Shown: in pieces, positions 17,256 through 24,731 of the stretch
How the letters are laid out: every line of letters starts with the position of its first letter
How positions within the stretch are numbered: position 1 is the first letter of the stretch
Source of the DNA: Streptomyces albospinus
GTDB lineage: Bacteria; Actinomycetota; Actinomycetes; Streptomycetales; Streptomycetaceae
Direction: 5' to 3'
Assembly: GCF_014648695.1 (NCBI RefSeq)
Contig: NZ_BMRP01000001.1
Location: 36,837 to 100,836, forward strand
DNA length: 64,000 nt
Position numbers and translations under genes: made by a program
The notes under the pieces: generated by a model
What the model was told of the DNA's origin: nothing
The model's input: the letters and a program-made list of their open reading frames with translations, nothing else
Databases searched by the model: none

Positions 17256-18062
17256 ATGCACCACAGGCACAACGCCCCATCGCACGACACGCTGGCCAAC
17301 TACGCGGCCCGGCTCGATGACGCGTACCGCTCCTGGCCGTCCTGGTACACCGGGACGTACGCAGGGGAGGACACTCCGACGCACGCAGAGATGTTCACGT
17401 GGAACGACGACCGGGCGGGCTGGATCGGCGACAAGTCGAACTTCGAGGTCGCCCGCGATGCCATCCGTACCGCCGCTGACGCGGGACGCGAGAACACCGA
17501 AGTCTCCGACGAGCAGGTCTACGAGTGCGGAAACGGAACGAGCGCCTGGGACCACGCCCAGCTCTTCGTCCAGGTCTACGAGGGCGGGTGCCCCGCGGAC
17601 TGCCTTGGCACCCACACGAAGGAATGCCGGCCGGGGTGTGACCCGTACGTCGACTTCTGCGACGGAGACGAGTGCGAGGGCGACTGCCACGGCACCCGTA
17701 CGTACACAGCAGCCTTCCGTGAAGCCGTCGCCCTGGCGGAGTACGTCGCCAAGGAGCACCCGTTCCTCGACGAGGACGACTATTACGACCAGCGCCGCGA
17801 GCTGTTCGAGAAGAACCTCGACGAGGCCCTGGAAGACGTGAGACTGCACTACCCCTTCGACACCGAAGAGGACCACCAGAGCATCGTCGAGCACGCCTCC
17901 GAGCGGCTCTGGGACCTGGAGCACTACGAGCCGGACGGATACGCGGACTGGGACGAAGTCCGTGACGCGTACGACCACGGCCGCACAGAGCACTTCCTCT
18001 CCCTCGGGCGCGAGTTCATGCGCAACGAGATCCCCGGTCAGCTCGCCCTCATGCCGGCCTGA
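17256..18062 (+). CDS. Acidic early protein with cysteine cluster
   Basis: A 268-residue very acidic protein. The ATG follows GTGAGGACC, the ribosome binding style used throughout this block; an in-frame GTG three codons earlier is less likely. Residues about 108-150 hold eight or more cysteines (CPADCLGTHTKECRPGC, then CDGDECEGDCHG), a likely metal-binding or disulfide-stabilised insert. The rest is Asp/Glu/Tyr-rich helices. No known family was recognised. The acidic composition recalls DNA-mimic proteins, but that is speculation. Confidence 0.7.
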   Translation: MHHRHNAPSHDTLANYAARLDDAYRSWPSWYTGTYAGEDTPTHAEMFTWNDDRAGWIGDKSNFEVARDAIRTAADAGRENTEVSDEQVYECGNGTSAWDHAQLFVQVYEGGCPADCLGTHTKECRPGCDPYVDFCDGDECEGDCHGTRTYTAAFREAVALAEYVAKEHPFLDEDDYYDQRRELFEKNLDEALEDVRLHYPFDTEEDHQSIVEHASERLWDLEHYEPDGYADWDEVRDAYDHGRTEHFLSLGREFMRNEIPGQLALMPA

Positions 18063-18077
18063 CCATCCCCCTGAACC

Positions 18078-18117
18078 GCCGCCCCTCCCTGGCCTCCCCC
18101 TCTCGGGGAGGGGCGGC
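18078..18117 (+). other. GC-rich intergenic hairpin B
   Basis: A perfect 12-bp stem GCCGCCCCTCCC with GGGAGGGGCGGC around a pyrimidine-rich 16-base loop. It lies between two early genes and ends 24 bases before the next start. Confidence 0.75.
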
Positions 18118-18140
18118 TCCCCATGCGAATGCGAGGACCC

Positions 18141-18458
18141 ATGCGTACCGTCACCCGTTCTCACGAGGTGCGCGTCTGGAACGAGACCGCAGACCTTCTC
18201 GGCCTGTGGGAGATCCAGCGCGACGGCCGCCAGTACGTCGTCACCCATGACCACCGTGAGGAGACCCGTTTCGACGACGAGGGCGACGCCCTGTCGTTCG
18301 CCCGCCTCGGCGCCGAAGCCCTCGTCGAGACCTCCCGCCGCGACTGCCCTTGCGAGGGCACCGACCCAGAGTGCGGCTTCTGGGAACCGCATGGCATTTC
18401 GATCCAGGAGGTCGAAGCCGATCTCGCACTCATCACCCCGCCTTTGCTCTGCCTGTAG
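18141..18458 (+). CDS. Small early protein, function unknown
   Basis: A 105-residue protein starting MRTVTRSHEVRVWNE after GAGGACCC; an upstream in-frame ATG lacks a site. The middle (RDGRQYVVTHDHREETRFDD) looks like a small beta-sheet. A CPCEGTDPEC motif near residue 80 could bind metal. It follows hairpin B and precedes another orphan gene. No family was recognised. Confidence 0.65.
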   Translation: MRTVTRSHEVRVWNETADLLGLWEIQRDGRQYVVTHDHREETRFDDEGDALSFARLGAEALVETSRRDCPCEGTDPECGFWEPHGISIQEVEADLALITPPLLCL

Positions 18459-18488
18459 CCACCCAACGATCACCAGGAGCGTCACAGC

Positions 18489-18923
18489 ATGCGTGTTTTC
18501 AAGCGCCTTTCCTCGATCCGCACGAAGCGGACGGACCTAGTGAGCCCCGTGCCGGCCGCCCTCTCCCGGCTCCGCAGTGCTTTGAATCCGTGGGGTGCCC
18601 TTCGGGCGGAGCGGGAGGCCACGACTCTCTACCTGACCTATGCCGCCGATACGGTCGACATCTTCGAGAAGCGACTCGACCAGTACCGAAATGCGGCATG
18701 CGAGTTCGCCACCCTGTTCAACGACGGCATGCTGGCAAGTCACGTCGCGGAGCGCTTCACCTGCTCAGAGGCAGAGGGCATTGCTGAGTTCTTCCGCGCT
18801 GTAGACCACCCCCACGTCGCCGATCTCTGGCTGGAGTGCCACGCCGAAGGCGACGACGACGAAGACGACCTGCACTACAAGGGTGACCAGTCCGGACCCG
18901 CCAAGTTCGCCATCGCGGCCTGA
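18489..18923 (+). CDS. Early protein, function unknown
   Basis: A 144-residue protein with a basic N-terminus (MRVFKRLSSIRTKR), then a helical centre (TTLYLTYAADTVDIFEKRLD) and an acidic run EGDDDEDDLHY near the C-terminus. CxxC-like pairs are absent. It is separated from its neighbours by 30 and 18 bases, so it is probably cotranscribed. No family was recognised. Confidence 0.65.
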   Translation: MRVFKRLSSIRTKRTDLVSPVPAALSRLRSALNPWGALRAEREATTLYLTYAADTVDIFEKRLDQYRNAACEFATLFNDGMLASHVAERFTCSEAEGIAEFFRAVDHPHVADLWLECHAEGDDDEDDLHYKGDQSGPAKFAIAA

Positions 18924-18941
18924 CGGCGAAGGAAGCCCCCA

Positions 18942-19262
18942 ATGTCCACGTGTGACTTCTGCACCATGCCCAACGCCCGCTGGCTGTACGTCCCCCAGGA
19001 CCGAGCCCGCGTCGCGCTCATGTCCGACGACGGCGTGGTGGTCCCGCTCCCTAACGACGGCCGCTGGCGGGCATGCGACCTGTGCTCCGACCTCGTCGAC
19101 ACCGACGACATGGAACGCCTGATCGCCCGTGCCTTCACCACCATGCGCATCCTCGGCGTACTCCTGCCGGACGGCGGACCGGACCTTGAGCACATGGCCA
19201 TGGTCGTCATGGCCAACTTCGCCACCGTGCTGGCCGGTAGGCCCACCAAGCAGCCCCTGTGA
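18942..19262 (+). CDS. Zinc-ribbon-like early protein
   Basis: A 106-residue protein with CDFC at residue 4 and CDLC near residue 47, a spacing that suits a zinc ribbon. The C-terminal half is helical and hydrophobic (IARAFTTMRILGVLLPDGG). It is one of several Cys-pair proteins in this block. It may bind nucleic acid, but it matches no family I recognise. It ends 44 bases before motif copy 8. Confidence 0.65.
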   Translation: MSTCDFCTMPNARWLYVPQDRARVALMSDDGVVVPLPNDGRWRACDLCSDLVDTDDMERLIARAFTTMRILGVLLPDGGPDLEHMAMVVMANFATVLAGRPTKQPL

Positions 19263-19306
19263 AGCCCCGCGGCCACGACGCCGCGCGCAGTTCCGTTTGA
19301 CCAAGC

Positions 19307-19320
19307 TGTGAACCTGTAAC
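19307..19320 (+). promoter_or_regulatory. Recurrent prophage motif, copy 8
   Basis: TGTGAACCTGTAAC followed by AAGCGG. TTTGACC lies ten bases upstream. An imperfect hairpin follows at once, then the next start codon. Confidence 0.7.
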
Positions 19321-19322
19321 AA

Positions 19323-19356
19323 GCGGCTCCCCTTGCGTCGTGGCAAAGAGGGGCCG
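19323..19356 (+). other. GC-rich intergenic hairpin C
   Basis: Arms GCGGCTCCCCTT and AAGAGGGGCCGC pair with two mismatches around an 11-base loop. It has the same motif-then-hairpin-then-start layout as hairpins A and E. Confidence 0.55.
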
Positions 19357-19382
19357 CGCCCAACAAAGACCCGGAGACCAAC

Positions 19383-19730
19383 ATGACCAACGCAAAGACC
19401 CCCGAAGCCGAGAAGGCCGTCCGAAAGGTCGTCAACCGCCGCATCCGTGAGGGCAGCATGCGCCGCTCGGAGGCGAACCGCCTCGTCCGCGACGGACTGC
19501 CGATCATCCTGTCCGGCTTCGCCGAGGCCCGAATCAAGGGCAAGCCCGAGGCGGCCATCACCGCCGACCTCGAAGCCGCGCTCGCCGAGGCCAAGCAGCG
19601 CCAGGCCACAGCCAGGACCGCCACCCGACGTCGCATGGCGCTCCTCGACGTGTCCACCGCCGAGTTCGCCATCGCCGCATGGGAGGGCGTACGGCGAGAC
19701 CTCGCCGCCCACCTGGCCTCCAACTCCTGA
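19383..19730 (+). CDS. Small basic helical early protein
   Basis: A 115-residue, Ala/Arg-rich, wholly helical protein. The ATG follows CCCGGAGACCAAC. Residues 15-45 (VVNRRIREGSMRRSEANRL) are strongly basic and might contact nucleic acid. A helical Ala/Arg run follows at about 60-90. No catalytic residues stand out and no family was recognised. It is followed by a gap with two short hairpins. Confidence 0.65.
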   Translation: MTNAKTPEAEKAVRKVVNRRIREGSMRRSEANRLVRDGLPIILSGFAEARIKGKPEAAITADLEAALAEAKQRQATARTATRRRMALLDVSTAEFAIAAWEGVRRDLAAHLASNS

Positions 19731-19746
19731 CTGACGCAAAGGCGAA

Positions 19747-19784
19747 ACCTCCGAAAGGAGGTCGGCGGGAGGTGGTTCCTCCCC
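19747..19784 (+). other. Two short intergenic hairpins
   Basis: AACCTCC-GAAA-GGAGGT (19747-19762) is followed by GGGAGGTGGTTCCTCCC (19768-19784). The first stem would hide a Shine-Dalgarno-like GGAGG. They lie 40 bases before the next start. Confidence 0.55.
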
Positions 19785-19825
19785 CCTGACGATGCCAGCC
19801 CGCATCCTGCACAAGGAGTAGCACC

Positions 19826-20014
19826 ATGACGCGAATCGGCCCCGTGATCCTCGACGCCCTGATGGTCGTCGCCCTCACCAGTGCCTTCTGGGTCCTGGTC
19901 GACGAGGACCCGAGCACCGTGCAGTTCGCGGCTTCGGCTGTCGGCGCGTTCTTCGTCCTGGAGGCGGTCCGGTCGCTGCGTCAGTACGTCGACCGCCGCA
20001 CCAGCGAGCGCTAG
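19826..20014 (+). CDS. Small membrane protein
   Basis: A 62-residue protein with two hydrophobic segments, VILDALMVVALTSAFWVLV (about 7-25) and FAASAVGAFFVLEAVRSL (about 34-51), separated by an acidic turn. It ends with a basic tail RQYVDRRTSER. It is likely a two-pass inner membrane protein. AAGGAG lies nine bases before the ATG. Its location among early genes suggests a superinfection or membrane-related function, which cannot be proven here. Confidence 0.65.
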   Translation: MTRIGPVILDALMVVALTSAFWVLVDEDPSTVQFAASAVGAFFVLEAVRSLRQYVDRRTSER

Positions 20015-20080
20015 GTCACCCCGTCGCCGGGCCGGGCGATCGGTCCGGCGGCCACATTCCAGATTCCAGCGAGGAGAAAC

Positions 20081-20623
20081 ATGCCCACCTTGTCCACCGC
20101 TGTACGTCCGAGCGTCTGGATCGGCTGCCTGGCGTGCTACAACGCAGGGCACCTGACTGGTAGTTGGTACGACGCCGACATAGCCAACCTCGTGACGCCC
20201 GAAGACCTGCACGGCCGATCCACCGACCACGAAGAGCTGTGGGTCATGGATCACGAGGACTTCCATGGCGCCCTTCAAGGCGAGTGCTCCCCGAGCGAGG
20301 CGGCAGAGATCGCCGAAGCCCTGCAAGAGCTCAGCTACGACGAGACCGACGGCTTCGCCGTCTGGGTCGCGGAGTGGGGGGACGGAGTCGAGCGCAACGA
20401 ATGGGTCGACCGCTTCCGCGAAGAGTTCCGTGGCTTCCACGACTCCGAAGCTCACTTCGCCCAGGAATGGGCCGAGGACACCTTCGACGAGGAAGACAAG
20501 CAGCGCATGAAGCGCTGGCCCTTCAGCGAGATCGACTGGGACCGCGCCGCCGACGAGCTCTTCTCCAGCGGCTTCCACGCCGAGCGCGCCAGCGGCGGCA
20601 TCTATGTCTTCGATCCGCGATGA
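20081..20623 (+). CDS. ardA: ArdA family anti-restriction protein
   Basis: A 180-residue acidic protein matching ArdA along its length: WIGCLACYNAGHLTGSWYDA at the N-terminus, the HEELWVMDHEDFHG segment, SPSEAAEIAEALQEL, and many Asp/Glu on helices (EEFRGFHDSEAHFAQEWAED). ArdA proteins mimic bent B-form DNA and block type I restriction enzymes. A phage would use it to survive on entry to a restricting host. The next gene starts inside its stop codon (ATGA). Confidence 0.9.
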   Translation: MPTLSTAVRPSVWIGCLACYNAGHLTGSWYDADIANLVTPEDLHGRSTDHEELWVMDHEDFHGALQGECSPSEAAEIAEALQELSYDETDGFAVWVAEWGDGVERNEWVDRFREEFRGFHDSEAHFAQEWAEDTFDEEDKQRMKRWPFSEIDWDRAADELFSSGFHAERASGGIYVFDPR

Positions 20624-20946
20624 ACACCGAGCCCTGTGTCGAGTGCGGTGACGTGCCCGAGCTGCTCGACGAAGACCTGACCTGCGGCGAGTGCCGCATC
20701 CGTATCCACCTGGGAGCCACCGTCATGAAGAAGACAGTCAAGTTCACGGTCGAAGAGATCACGCACGGCGAGGTCGAGGTCGAGATCGACGTACCCGAGG
20801 AGTTCCTCGACGAGGACGGTGAGGTCTCCGACGACGACGCCCTTCGCGACTGGCTGGAAGACAACGAGAACGAGTGGTACGAGCTCGAACTCGTCTTCTG
20901 CGAGATCCAGTCGAAGGAAGTCGTGGAAGTCGTCAACACCTACTGA
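20620..20946 (+). CDS. Zinc-ribbon and acidic domain protein
   Basis: A 108-residue protein whose ATG overlaps the ardA stop. The N-terminus has CVECGDVPELLDEDLTCGEC, a clear four-cysteine zinc ribbon (residues 6-25). A second part begins MKKTVKFTVEEITHGEV at about residue 36 and is acidic and beta-rich. The internal ATG could start a separate product. Coupling to ardA suggests joint expression, perhaps as a second anti-host factor; function is unknown. Confidence 0.65.
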   Translation: MNTEPCVECGDVPELLDEDLTCGECRIRIHLGATVMKKTVKFTVEEITHGEVEVEIDVPEEFLDEDGEVSDDDALRDWLEDNENEWYELELVFCEIQSKEVVEVVNTY

Positions 20947-20963
20947 GCTCGCCGGAGAACCCC

Positions 20964-21239
20964 ATGACAGACCGAATCAAGCACCTCGTCGGTGAGCTCA
21001 ATGAGGCCATCGACACCATGCGCCAGGAGCCCGAGCAAGGCCGCTCCTGGTCCTGGGAGGACGAGCACGCAGCGGGCTTGAACCTCGCCGATGCTGCCGA
21101 AGCGCTGATCCTCGTGCTCCCCTCCGACACCTGGCCGGCCTCCTGGTTCAAGGAGGAGCCGAAGCCCGACGCGGACCGCCCGGTGAGTGCCTACGAAGAG
21201 CAGCTCGTCGCCGAGCTCCTCAACTACCTCGACTGCTGA
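20964..21239 (+). CDS. Small acidic early protein, function unknown
   Basis: A 91-residue acidic helical protein starting MTDRIKHLVGELNEAID. CCGGAG is eight bases upstream and fixes the start. It is rich in Glu, Ala and Leu (NLADAAEALILVLPSDTW). No motifs were recognised. It ends just before the strongest hairpin of the block and is probably the last gene of an ardA operon. Confidence 0.6.
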   Translation: MTDRIKHLVGELNEAIDTMRQEPEQGRSWSWEDEHAAGLNLADAAEALILVLPSDTWPASWFKEEPKPDADRPVSAYEEQLVAELLNYLDC

Positions 21240-21250
21240 CCCACCCACGT

Positions 21251-21297
21251 AGCGGTGCCCGCCCCTCCCGTTGGAGGAGGGAGGGGCGGGCACCGCT
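21251..21297 (+). other. GC-rich intergenic hairpin D (strongest)
   Basis: A perfect 19-bp stem: AGCGGTGCCCGCCCCTCCC pairs with GGGAGGGGCGGGCACCGCT around GTTGGAGGA. No T-run follows; the next start is 12 bases downstream. The GTTGGAGG loop is shared with hairpins A and E. Confidence 0.85.
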
Positions 21298-21309
21298 GGA
21301 AGGATACCC

Positions 21310-21633
21310 ATGAGCACGATGACCTGCCGCGACTGTGGCATCGGCCCCTACGGGGCCCAGCCCTCTGGTCTCTTTCTCTGCGACCAGTGCGGACACCTTC
21401 TCGACCTCGACACGGCGTACTTCGACCCCGCCGAAGTGGTGGTCGTGGACACGGACGGCAACCTGCTCCATTTCCTGAGCCCGTACGCCTGCCTGAAGTG
21501 GATGGACGACATCTCGGACCTCCCGACCGGCGACTGGGCCCTCGCGATGCAGGCGCTCGCACAGTTCAAGCGCGCAGCGAAGGAACTCGAAGCAGCACTC
21601 CGCGCCGGTCTGCCCTACTCCACCCCCGCCTGA
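21310..21633 (+). CDS. Zinc-ribbon early protein
   Basis: A 107-residue protein. The ATG follows GGAAGGATACCC after hairpin D. CRDCGIGPYGAQPSG and LFLCDQCGHLLDLD give two CxxC knuckles at residues 5-8 and 24-27, a complete zinc ribbon. The rest is helical, ending AALRAGLPYSTPA. Function is unknown. Proteins of this size with N-terminal ribbons are common early products in actinophages. Confidence 0.65.
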   Translation: MSTMTCRDCGIGPYGAQPSGLFLCDQCGHLLDLDTAYFDPAEVVVVDTDGNLLHFLSPYACLKWMDDISDLPTGDWALAMQALAQFKRAAKELEAALRAGLPYSTPA

Positions 21634-21648
21634 CCCATGAAGGACCCC

Positions 21649-22173
21649 ATGAACCACGCGACGTACGCGTTCCCCGAGGGCGATCTCCACGTCACGGTCC
21701 TGCCGGCCGCGACGCAGGACGAGTACGTGGGAGGCGGGAGGGAGAAGATCCCGTACTCCCGCCTAGCCATCAGCTCCTCCACCGACGAGAACGGCGAGCC
21801 CGGCTTCGTCAAGATCCGGGGGCGCCGCTACCGGGTTGCGGCTCGACGCAAGCGCCTGCCCGACGCTTTCGTCGCCACCCAGGGCCGCTGGCGATGGGAC
21901 AACGCCCTGCGCCGCTGGGAGTACACCAACGAGAAAGACCAAGAGGTCGGTTGGGACACGGCCGCAGCCAGGCGCCTTGGCCAGATGGTCGAAGAGGCTG
22001 CCGAACGTTTCGAGGCCGAGTACCCGGACTGGCGGTGGATCAGCGAGCGCCTGGAGCTCGAAGGCGACCTCCGAAACGCAGAGGCGCAACGCGGGAGGAT
22101 CTGCGACGAGCTGCGGAAGGCAGATGCCCAGATCTCCCACCTGCACACCCGGATAGCTGCGTACGCAGCCTGA
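21649..22173 (+). CDS. Early protein, function unknown
   Basis: A 174-residue protein. AAGGACCCC precedes this ATG; another in-frame ATG lies four codons upstream. The N-terminal half is beta-rich (NHATYAFPEGDLHVTVLP, FVKIRGRRYRVAARRK); the C-terminal half is a long charged helix (about 110-170, ERLELEGDLRNAEAQRGRI). The arrangement suggests a small globular domain with a coiled-coil stalk. No family was recognised. Confidence 0.65.
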   Translation: MNHATYAFPEGDLHVTVLPAATQDEYVGGGREKIPYSRLAISSSTDENGEPGFVKIRGRRYRVAARRKRLPDAFVATQGRWRWDNALRRWEYTNEKDQEVGWDTAAARRLGQMVEEAAERFEAEYPDWRWISERLELEGDLRNAEAQRGRICDELRKADAQISHLHTRIAAYAA

Positions 22174-22179
22174 TGCACC

Positions 22180-22193
22180 TGTAAACCTGTAAC
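22180..22193 (+). promoter_or_regulatory. Recurrent prophage motif, copy 9
   Basis: TGTAAACCTGTAAC, starting seven bases after a stop codon and running directly into hairpin E. Confidence 0.75.
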
Positions 22194-22234
22194 CGGCCGC
22201 CCCTCCTGCGTTGGAGGCAGGGAAGGGCGGCCGG
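22193..22234 (+). other. GC-rich intergenic hairpin E
   Basis: CCGGCCGCCC-T-CCTGC pairs with GCAGGG-A-AGGGCGGCCGG around GTTGGAG, nearly the same as hairpin A. It is followed 34 bases later by the start of the zinc-ribbon gene upstream of the methyltransferase. Confidence 0.75.
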
Positions 22235-22268
22235 GTGCACTCCACCCCTGTCTGATCAGCGAAGGACC

Positions 22269-22454
22269 ATGAAGCAATACGTCTGGTGCGGCCCCTGTGG
22301 GCAGTCGCGCATGTACGCCGTGTCGAACGGCGAGTTCTCCTGCCCGAAGTGCGGCGCACACACCGACCCTGACCTCGACCTCATCCTCGACCCCGGCGAG
22401 ACCTGGGCCGTCGACCCTGAAGGTCGCCTCTACGGCAAGGCGAGTACCTCGTGA
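22269..22454 (+). CDS. Small zinc-ribbon protein
   Basis: A 61-residue protein. CGPCGQSRMY (residues 7-10) and CPKCGAH (residues 25-28) form a compact four-cysteine ribbon, followed by an acidic beta tail. GAAGGACC precedes the ATG. Its stop overlaps the GTG of the methyltransferase by four bases, so the two are translated together. It may assist the methyltransferase or act separately; function is unknown. Confidence 0.65.
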   Translation: MKQYVWCGPCGQSRMYAVSNGEFSCPKCGAHTDPDLDLILDPGETWAVDPEGRLYGKASTS

Positions 22455-23713
22455 GCGCCGTAGGGCTGGCCGACATAAACGAGGCGCCCGATGCCCCGTG
22501 GCTCACGGAAGCCTGGTCGCAGGAAGACCTCGAAGCCGTAGCGGCCCCTTGGCCCGTCCGCTGGCTCTTCCCGCCCAAGCCGGGCGATCCTGATCGCGTC
22601 GTCTATCCCTTCAGCGGTCCAGGTGGGCTTGAAGTCGGCATTCGCGATGTGCTCGGCCACAACCTCGACATCATCGGGATCGAGCTCAACAAGGACGCAG
22701 CAGCGACCGCCACCGCGGCTGGGTTCCAGCGCATCGTCGCCGACGTACGGACCCTCGACCCGCACCACCCCGCCCTGCGCTGGACACGCGGCCTTCTGGT
22801 CACGGCCCCGTGCCAGTGCTGGACCCCGGCCGGCAAGCGGGCCGGGCTCGACCCCCGCAACCAACAGATCTTCCTCGACATGCTCACCTGTGCGTGGGAA
22901 GCCACGATCGGCGTTTGGGAGGAAGACCAGTGCGCCGACGACTGCCCGAGCGACTGCCTTGACTGCCCGTACGGCTGGTCCGGCCCCATCTACGGGCTCG
23001 ACGAAGTCCGCGCCATGGCAAAGGACTTGACCGACGAACGGATCGGTCTCCTCGCAGAAGTCGTGATCTGGGGCCTGGCTCTGTCCGCTGTGGGCGAGGA
23101 CTTCCGGTGGATCGCGATGGAGCAGTCCAGCGCCCTGCCCGAGGTCATCATCGAGGGCATCCGTGACGAGTTCCGGTGCGCCGACTGGCTCTCGGTGGAC
23201 TTCCAGGTCCTCGACGCGGTCGAGTACGGACTCGCCAGCCGTCGCAAGCGCGCCTTCATGCTCGCTGCCCGGCACCGCTACCTCGACACCGCCCGCACCA
23301 AGCCCGTAAGCGACCTCCCCACCACCACCGCCGCGAAGGCCCTCCAGTGGCCCGAGGGCATCCGCGTCAACACGAGAGGGGTCAGGAAGACGGCGGGCGG
23401 GAACTGCTGGTCGGCGGACAAACCTGCAACGGCCATCACCTCCAAGATTCGCGGGTGGTACTGGGAGAGCGACCGGGACCGCCGCTTCTCCCTCGACGAG
23501 GCCGCCCTCCTGGTCGGCTTCAGACCTGGCTACCCGTGGACCGGCTCACGGTCGAGCTGCACTCAACAGATCGGCGATGTGGTCGCCCCGCCCATGGGCG
23601 CCGTCGTGATCGGCAGCCTCCTGTCCCAACCGTGGGAGGACTGCCTCCGGCAGTACCTCGCCGACATCTACAACCACGCACCCGCCCAGCCCGAACACGC
23701 GCTCGCCGCCTGA
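22451..23713 (+). CDS. DNA cytosine-5 methyltransferase
   Basis: A 420-residue C5-type DNA methyltransferase. The SAM-binding motif I is PFSGPGGLEVGI (about 54-65), the catalytic motif IV is APCQCWTPAGKRAG (about 117-130), RRKRAFML matches motif VIII, and QIGDVVAPPMG matches motif X. Motif VI reads IAMEQSSALP, with EQ in place of the usual EN. A cysteine-rich insert CADDCPSDCLDCP lies between motifs IV and VI and may bind zinc. Without a partner restriction enzyme here, it most likely protects phage DNA from host restriction. Confidence 0.88.
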   Translation: MSAVGLADINEAPDAPWLTEAWSQEDLEAVAAPWPVRWLFPPKPGDPDRVVYPFSGPGGLEVGIRDVLGHNLDIIGIELNKDAAATATAAGFQRIVADVRTLDPHHPALRWTRGLLVTAPCQCWTPAGKRAGLDPRNQQIFLDMLTCAWEATIGVWEEDQCADDCPSDCLDCPYGWSGPIYGLDEVRAMAKDLTDERIGLLAEVVIWGLALSAVGEDFRWIAMEQSSALPEVIIEGIRDEFRCADWLSVDFQVLDAVEYGLASRRKRAFMLAARHRYLDTARTKPVSDLPTTTAAKALQWPEGIRVNTRGVRKTAGGNCWSADKPATAITSKIRGWYWESDRDRRFSLDEAALLVGFRPGYPWTGSRSSCTQQIGDVVAPPMGAVVIGSLLSQPWEDCLRQYLADIYNHAPAQPEHALAA

Positions 23714-23727
23714 CGACCCGAGAGACC

Positions 23728-24141
23728 ATGCGCGCAAACCTCCTGCTCATGCACTACGCCCGAAGCCCCCTCGGCTGCCCCGTCTGCGAGGCAGACCGCC
23801 TCACCTCCATGGCCGACGCCCGCGCTGGCATCTGCATCGCATCCGGCGTAGCGATCGACGACATCGACCCCGCCACGGGCTACGACCACTCCCGACGCGG
23901 ATACGAACGGGTCCGCGCCTCCTGGATCGACCTGATCCGCCAGCACGGAGCCAGCGAGTTCCACGAGATACGTGACATCGCATGGGCCCGCGGCCTGTGG
24001 GCCGACAAGCGCCCCGAGTTCGTCGAGGGCGACGACTGGCTGACCGAAGCACTCGACGCTCACAAGGAGTTCATCGCCTCACTCGGCCGCCCATGCCGAC
24101 GAACGAGCTGCATTGTCCACTTCCCCGCACCGACCCTGTGA
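23728..24141 (+). CDS. Early protein with N-terminal Cys motif, function unknown
   Basis: A 137-residue protein starting MRANLLLMHYARSPLGCPVC, 14 bases after the methyltransferase stop. A GCPVCEADRL motif near residue 16 suggests half of a metal site; CRRTSCIVHF near the C-terminus may supply the other half. The centre is helical. It is probably cotranscribed with the methyltransferase. The family is unrecognised. Confidence 0.6.
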   Translation: MRANLLLMHYARSPLGCPVCEADRLTSMADARAGICIASGVAIDDIDPATGYDHSRRGYERVRASWIDLIRQHGASEFHEIRDIAWARGLWADKRPEFVEGDDWLTEALDAHKEFIASLGRPCRRTSCIVHFPAPTL

Positions 24142-24158
24142 CCTGCACGGAGCGCAAT

Positions 24159-24731
24159 ATGCACGACACCATCGCCATTACCCAGGACGGCCGCTTCCGC
24201 GTCCGGCTCGTCCCCGACGAGGACGCTCGCAACCCCCGCGAGGACTACGACCACCTCGCGCACGTGATCACCATCGACACCCACCTCGGCTACTACGCCC
24301 CCATCGACAAGGATGGCGGACCGCTTGCCGACGCCTGGAACCGTATGAGCTGGAACCGCTGGAACGGCATCGAGACCTTCACTAGGTGGGCCCGTATCTA
24401 CCACGGCGCCATCGTCATCGAGTCCCGGCCCGCGCGGGGGCCCGTCTCCCTCTGGTACCTGATGGGCGACGATGCCGAAGACCTCGGCATGTTGCCGGAG
24501 GCGTACCTCGATGCCGAGCGCGAGGAGTACGAGGCGTGGGCCGAAGGCGACGTGTACGGCTACATCGTTGAAGAGGCCGTGGACTGGCTTCGCGCCGACG
24601 ATGACACCGAGACCCGCTCCACCTGGGAAGAGGTGGACTCCTGCTGGGGACACTTCGGCCACGACTGGGCCACCGAGGCAGCCCGACAGGCCCTCGCCTT
24701 CTACGCCGCGAAGCAGGCGGTACCCGCATGA
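24159..24731 (+). CDS. Acidic early protein, function unknown
   Basis: A 190-residue acidic protein. GGAG six bases before this ATG fixes the start. The composition is rich in Asp, Glu, Trp and Tyr (WNRMSWNRWNGIETFTRWAR and YLDAEREEYEAWAEGDVYGY). This pattern is common among actinophage early proteins of unknown role. The next gene starts inside its stop (ATGA). Confidence 0.65.
   Translation: MHDTIAITQDGRFRVRLVPDEDARNPREDYDHLAHVITIDTHLGYYAPIDKDGGPLADAWNRMSWNRWNGIETFTRWARIYHGAIVIESRPARGPVSLWYLMGDDAEDLGMLPEAYLDAEREEYEAWAEGDVYGYIVEEAVDWLRADDDTETRSTWEEVDSCWGHFGHDWATEAARQALAFYAAKQAVPA

Noticed and set aside
23415..23436. Extra copy of the 14-bp motif inside the methyltransferase gene (ACAAACCTGCAAC)
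   Set aside because: Two mismatches at conserved positions and inside a coding region; likely chance.
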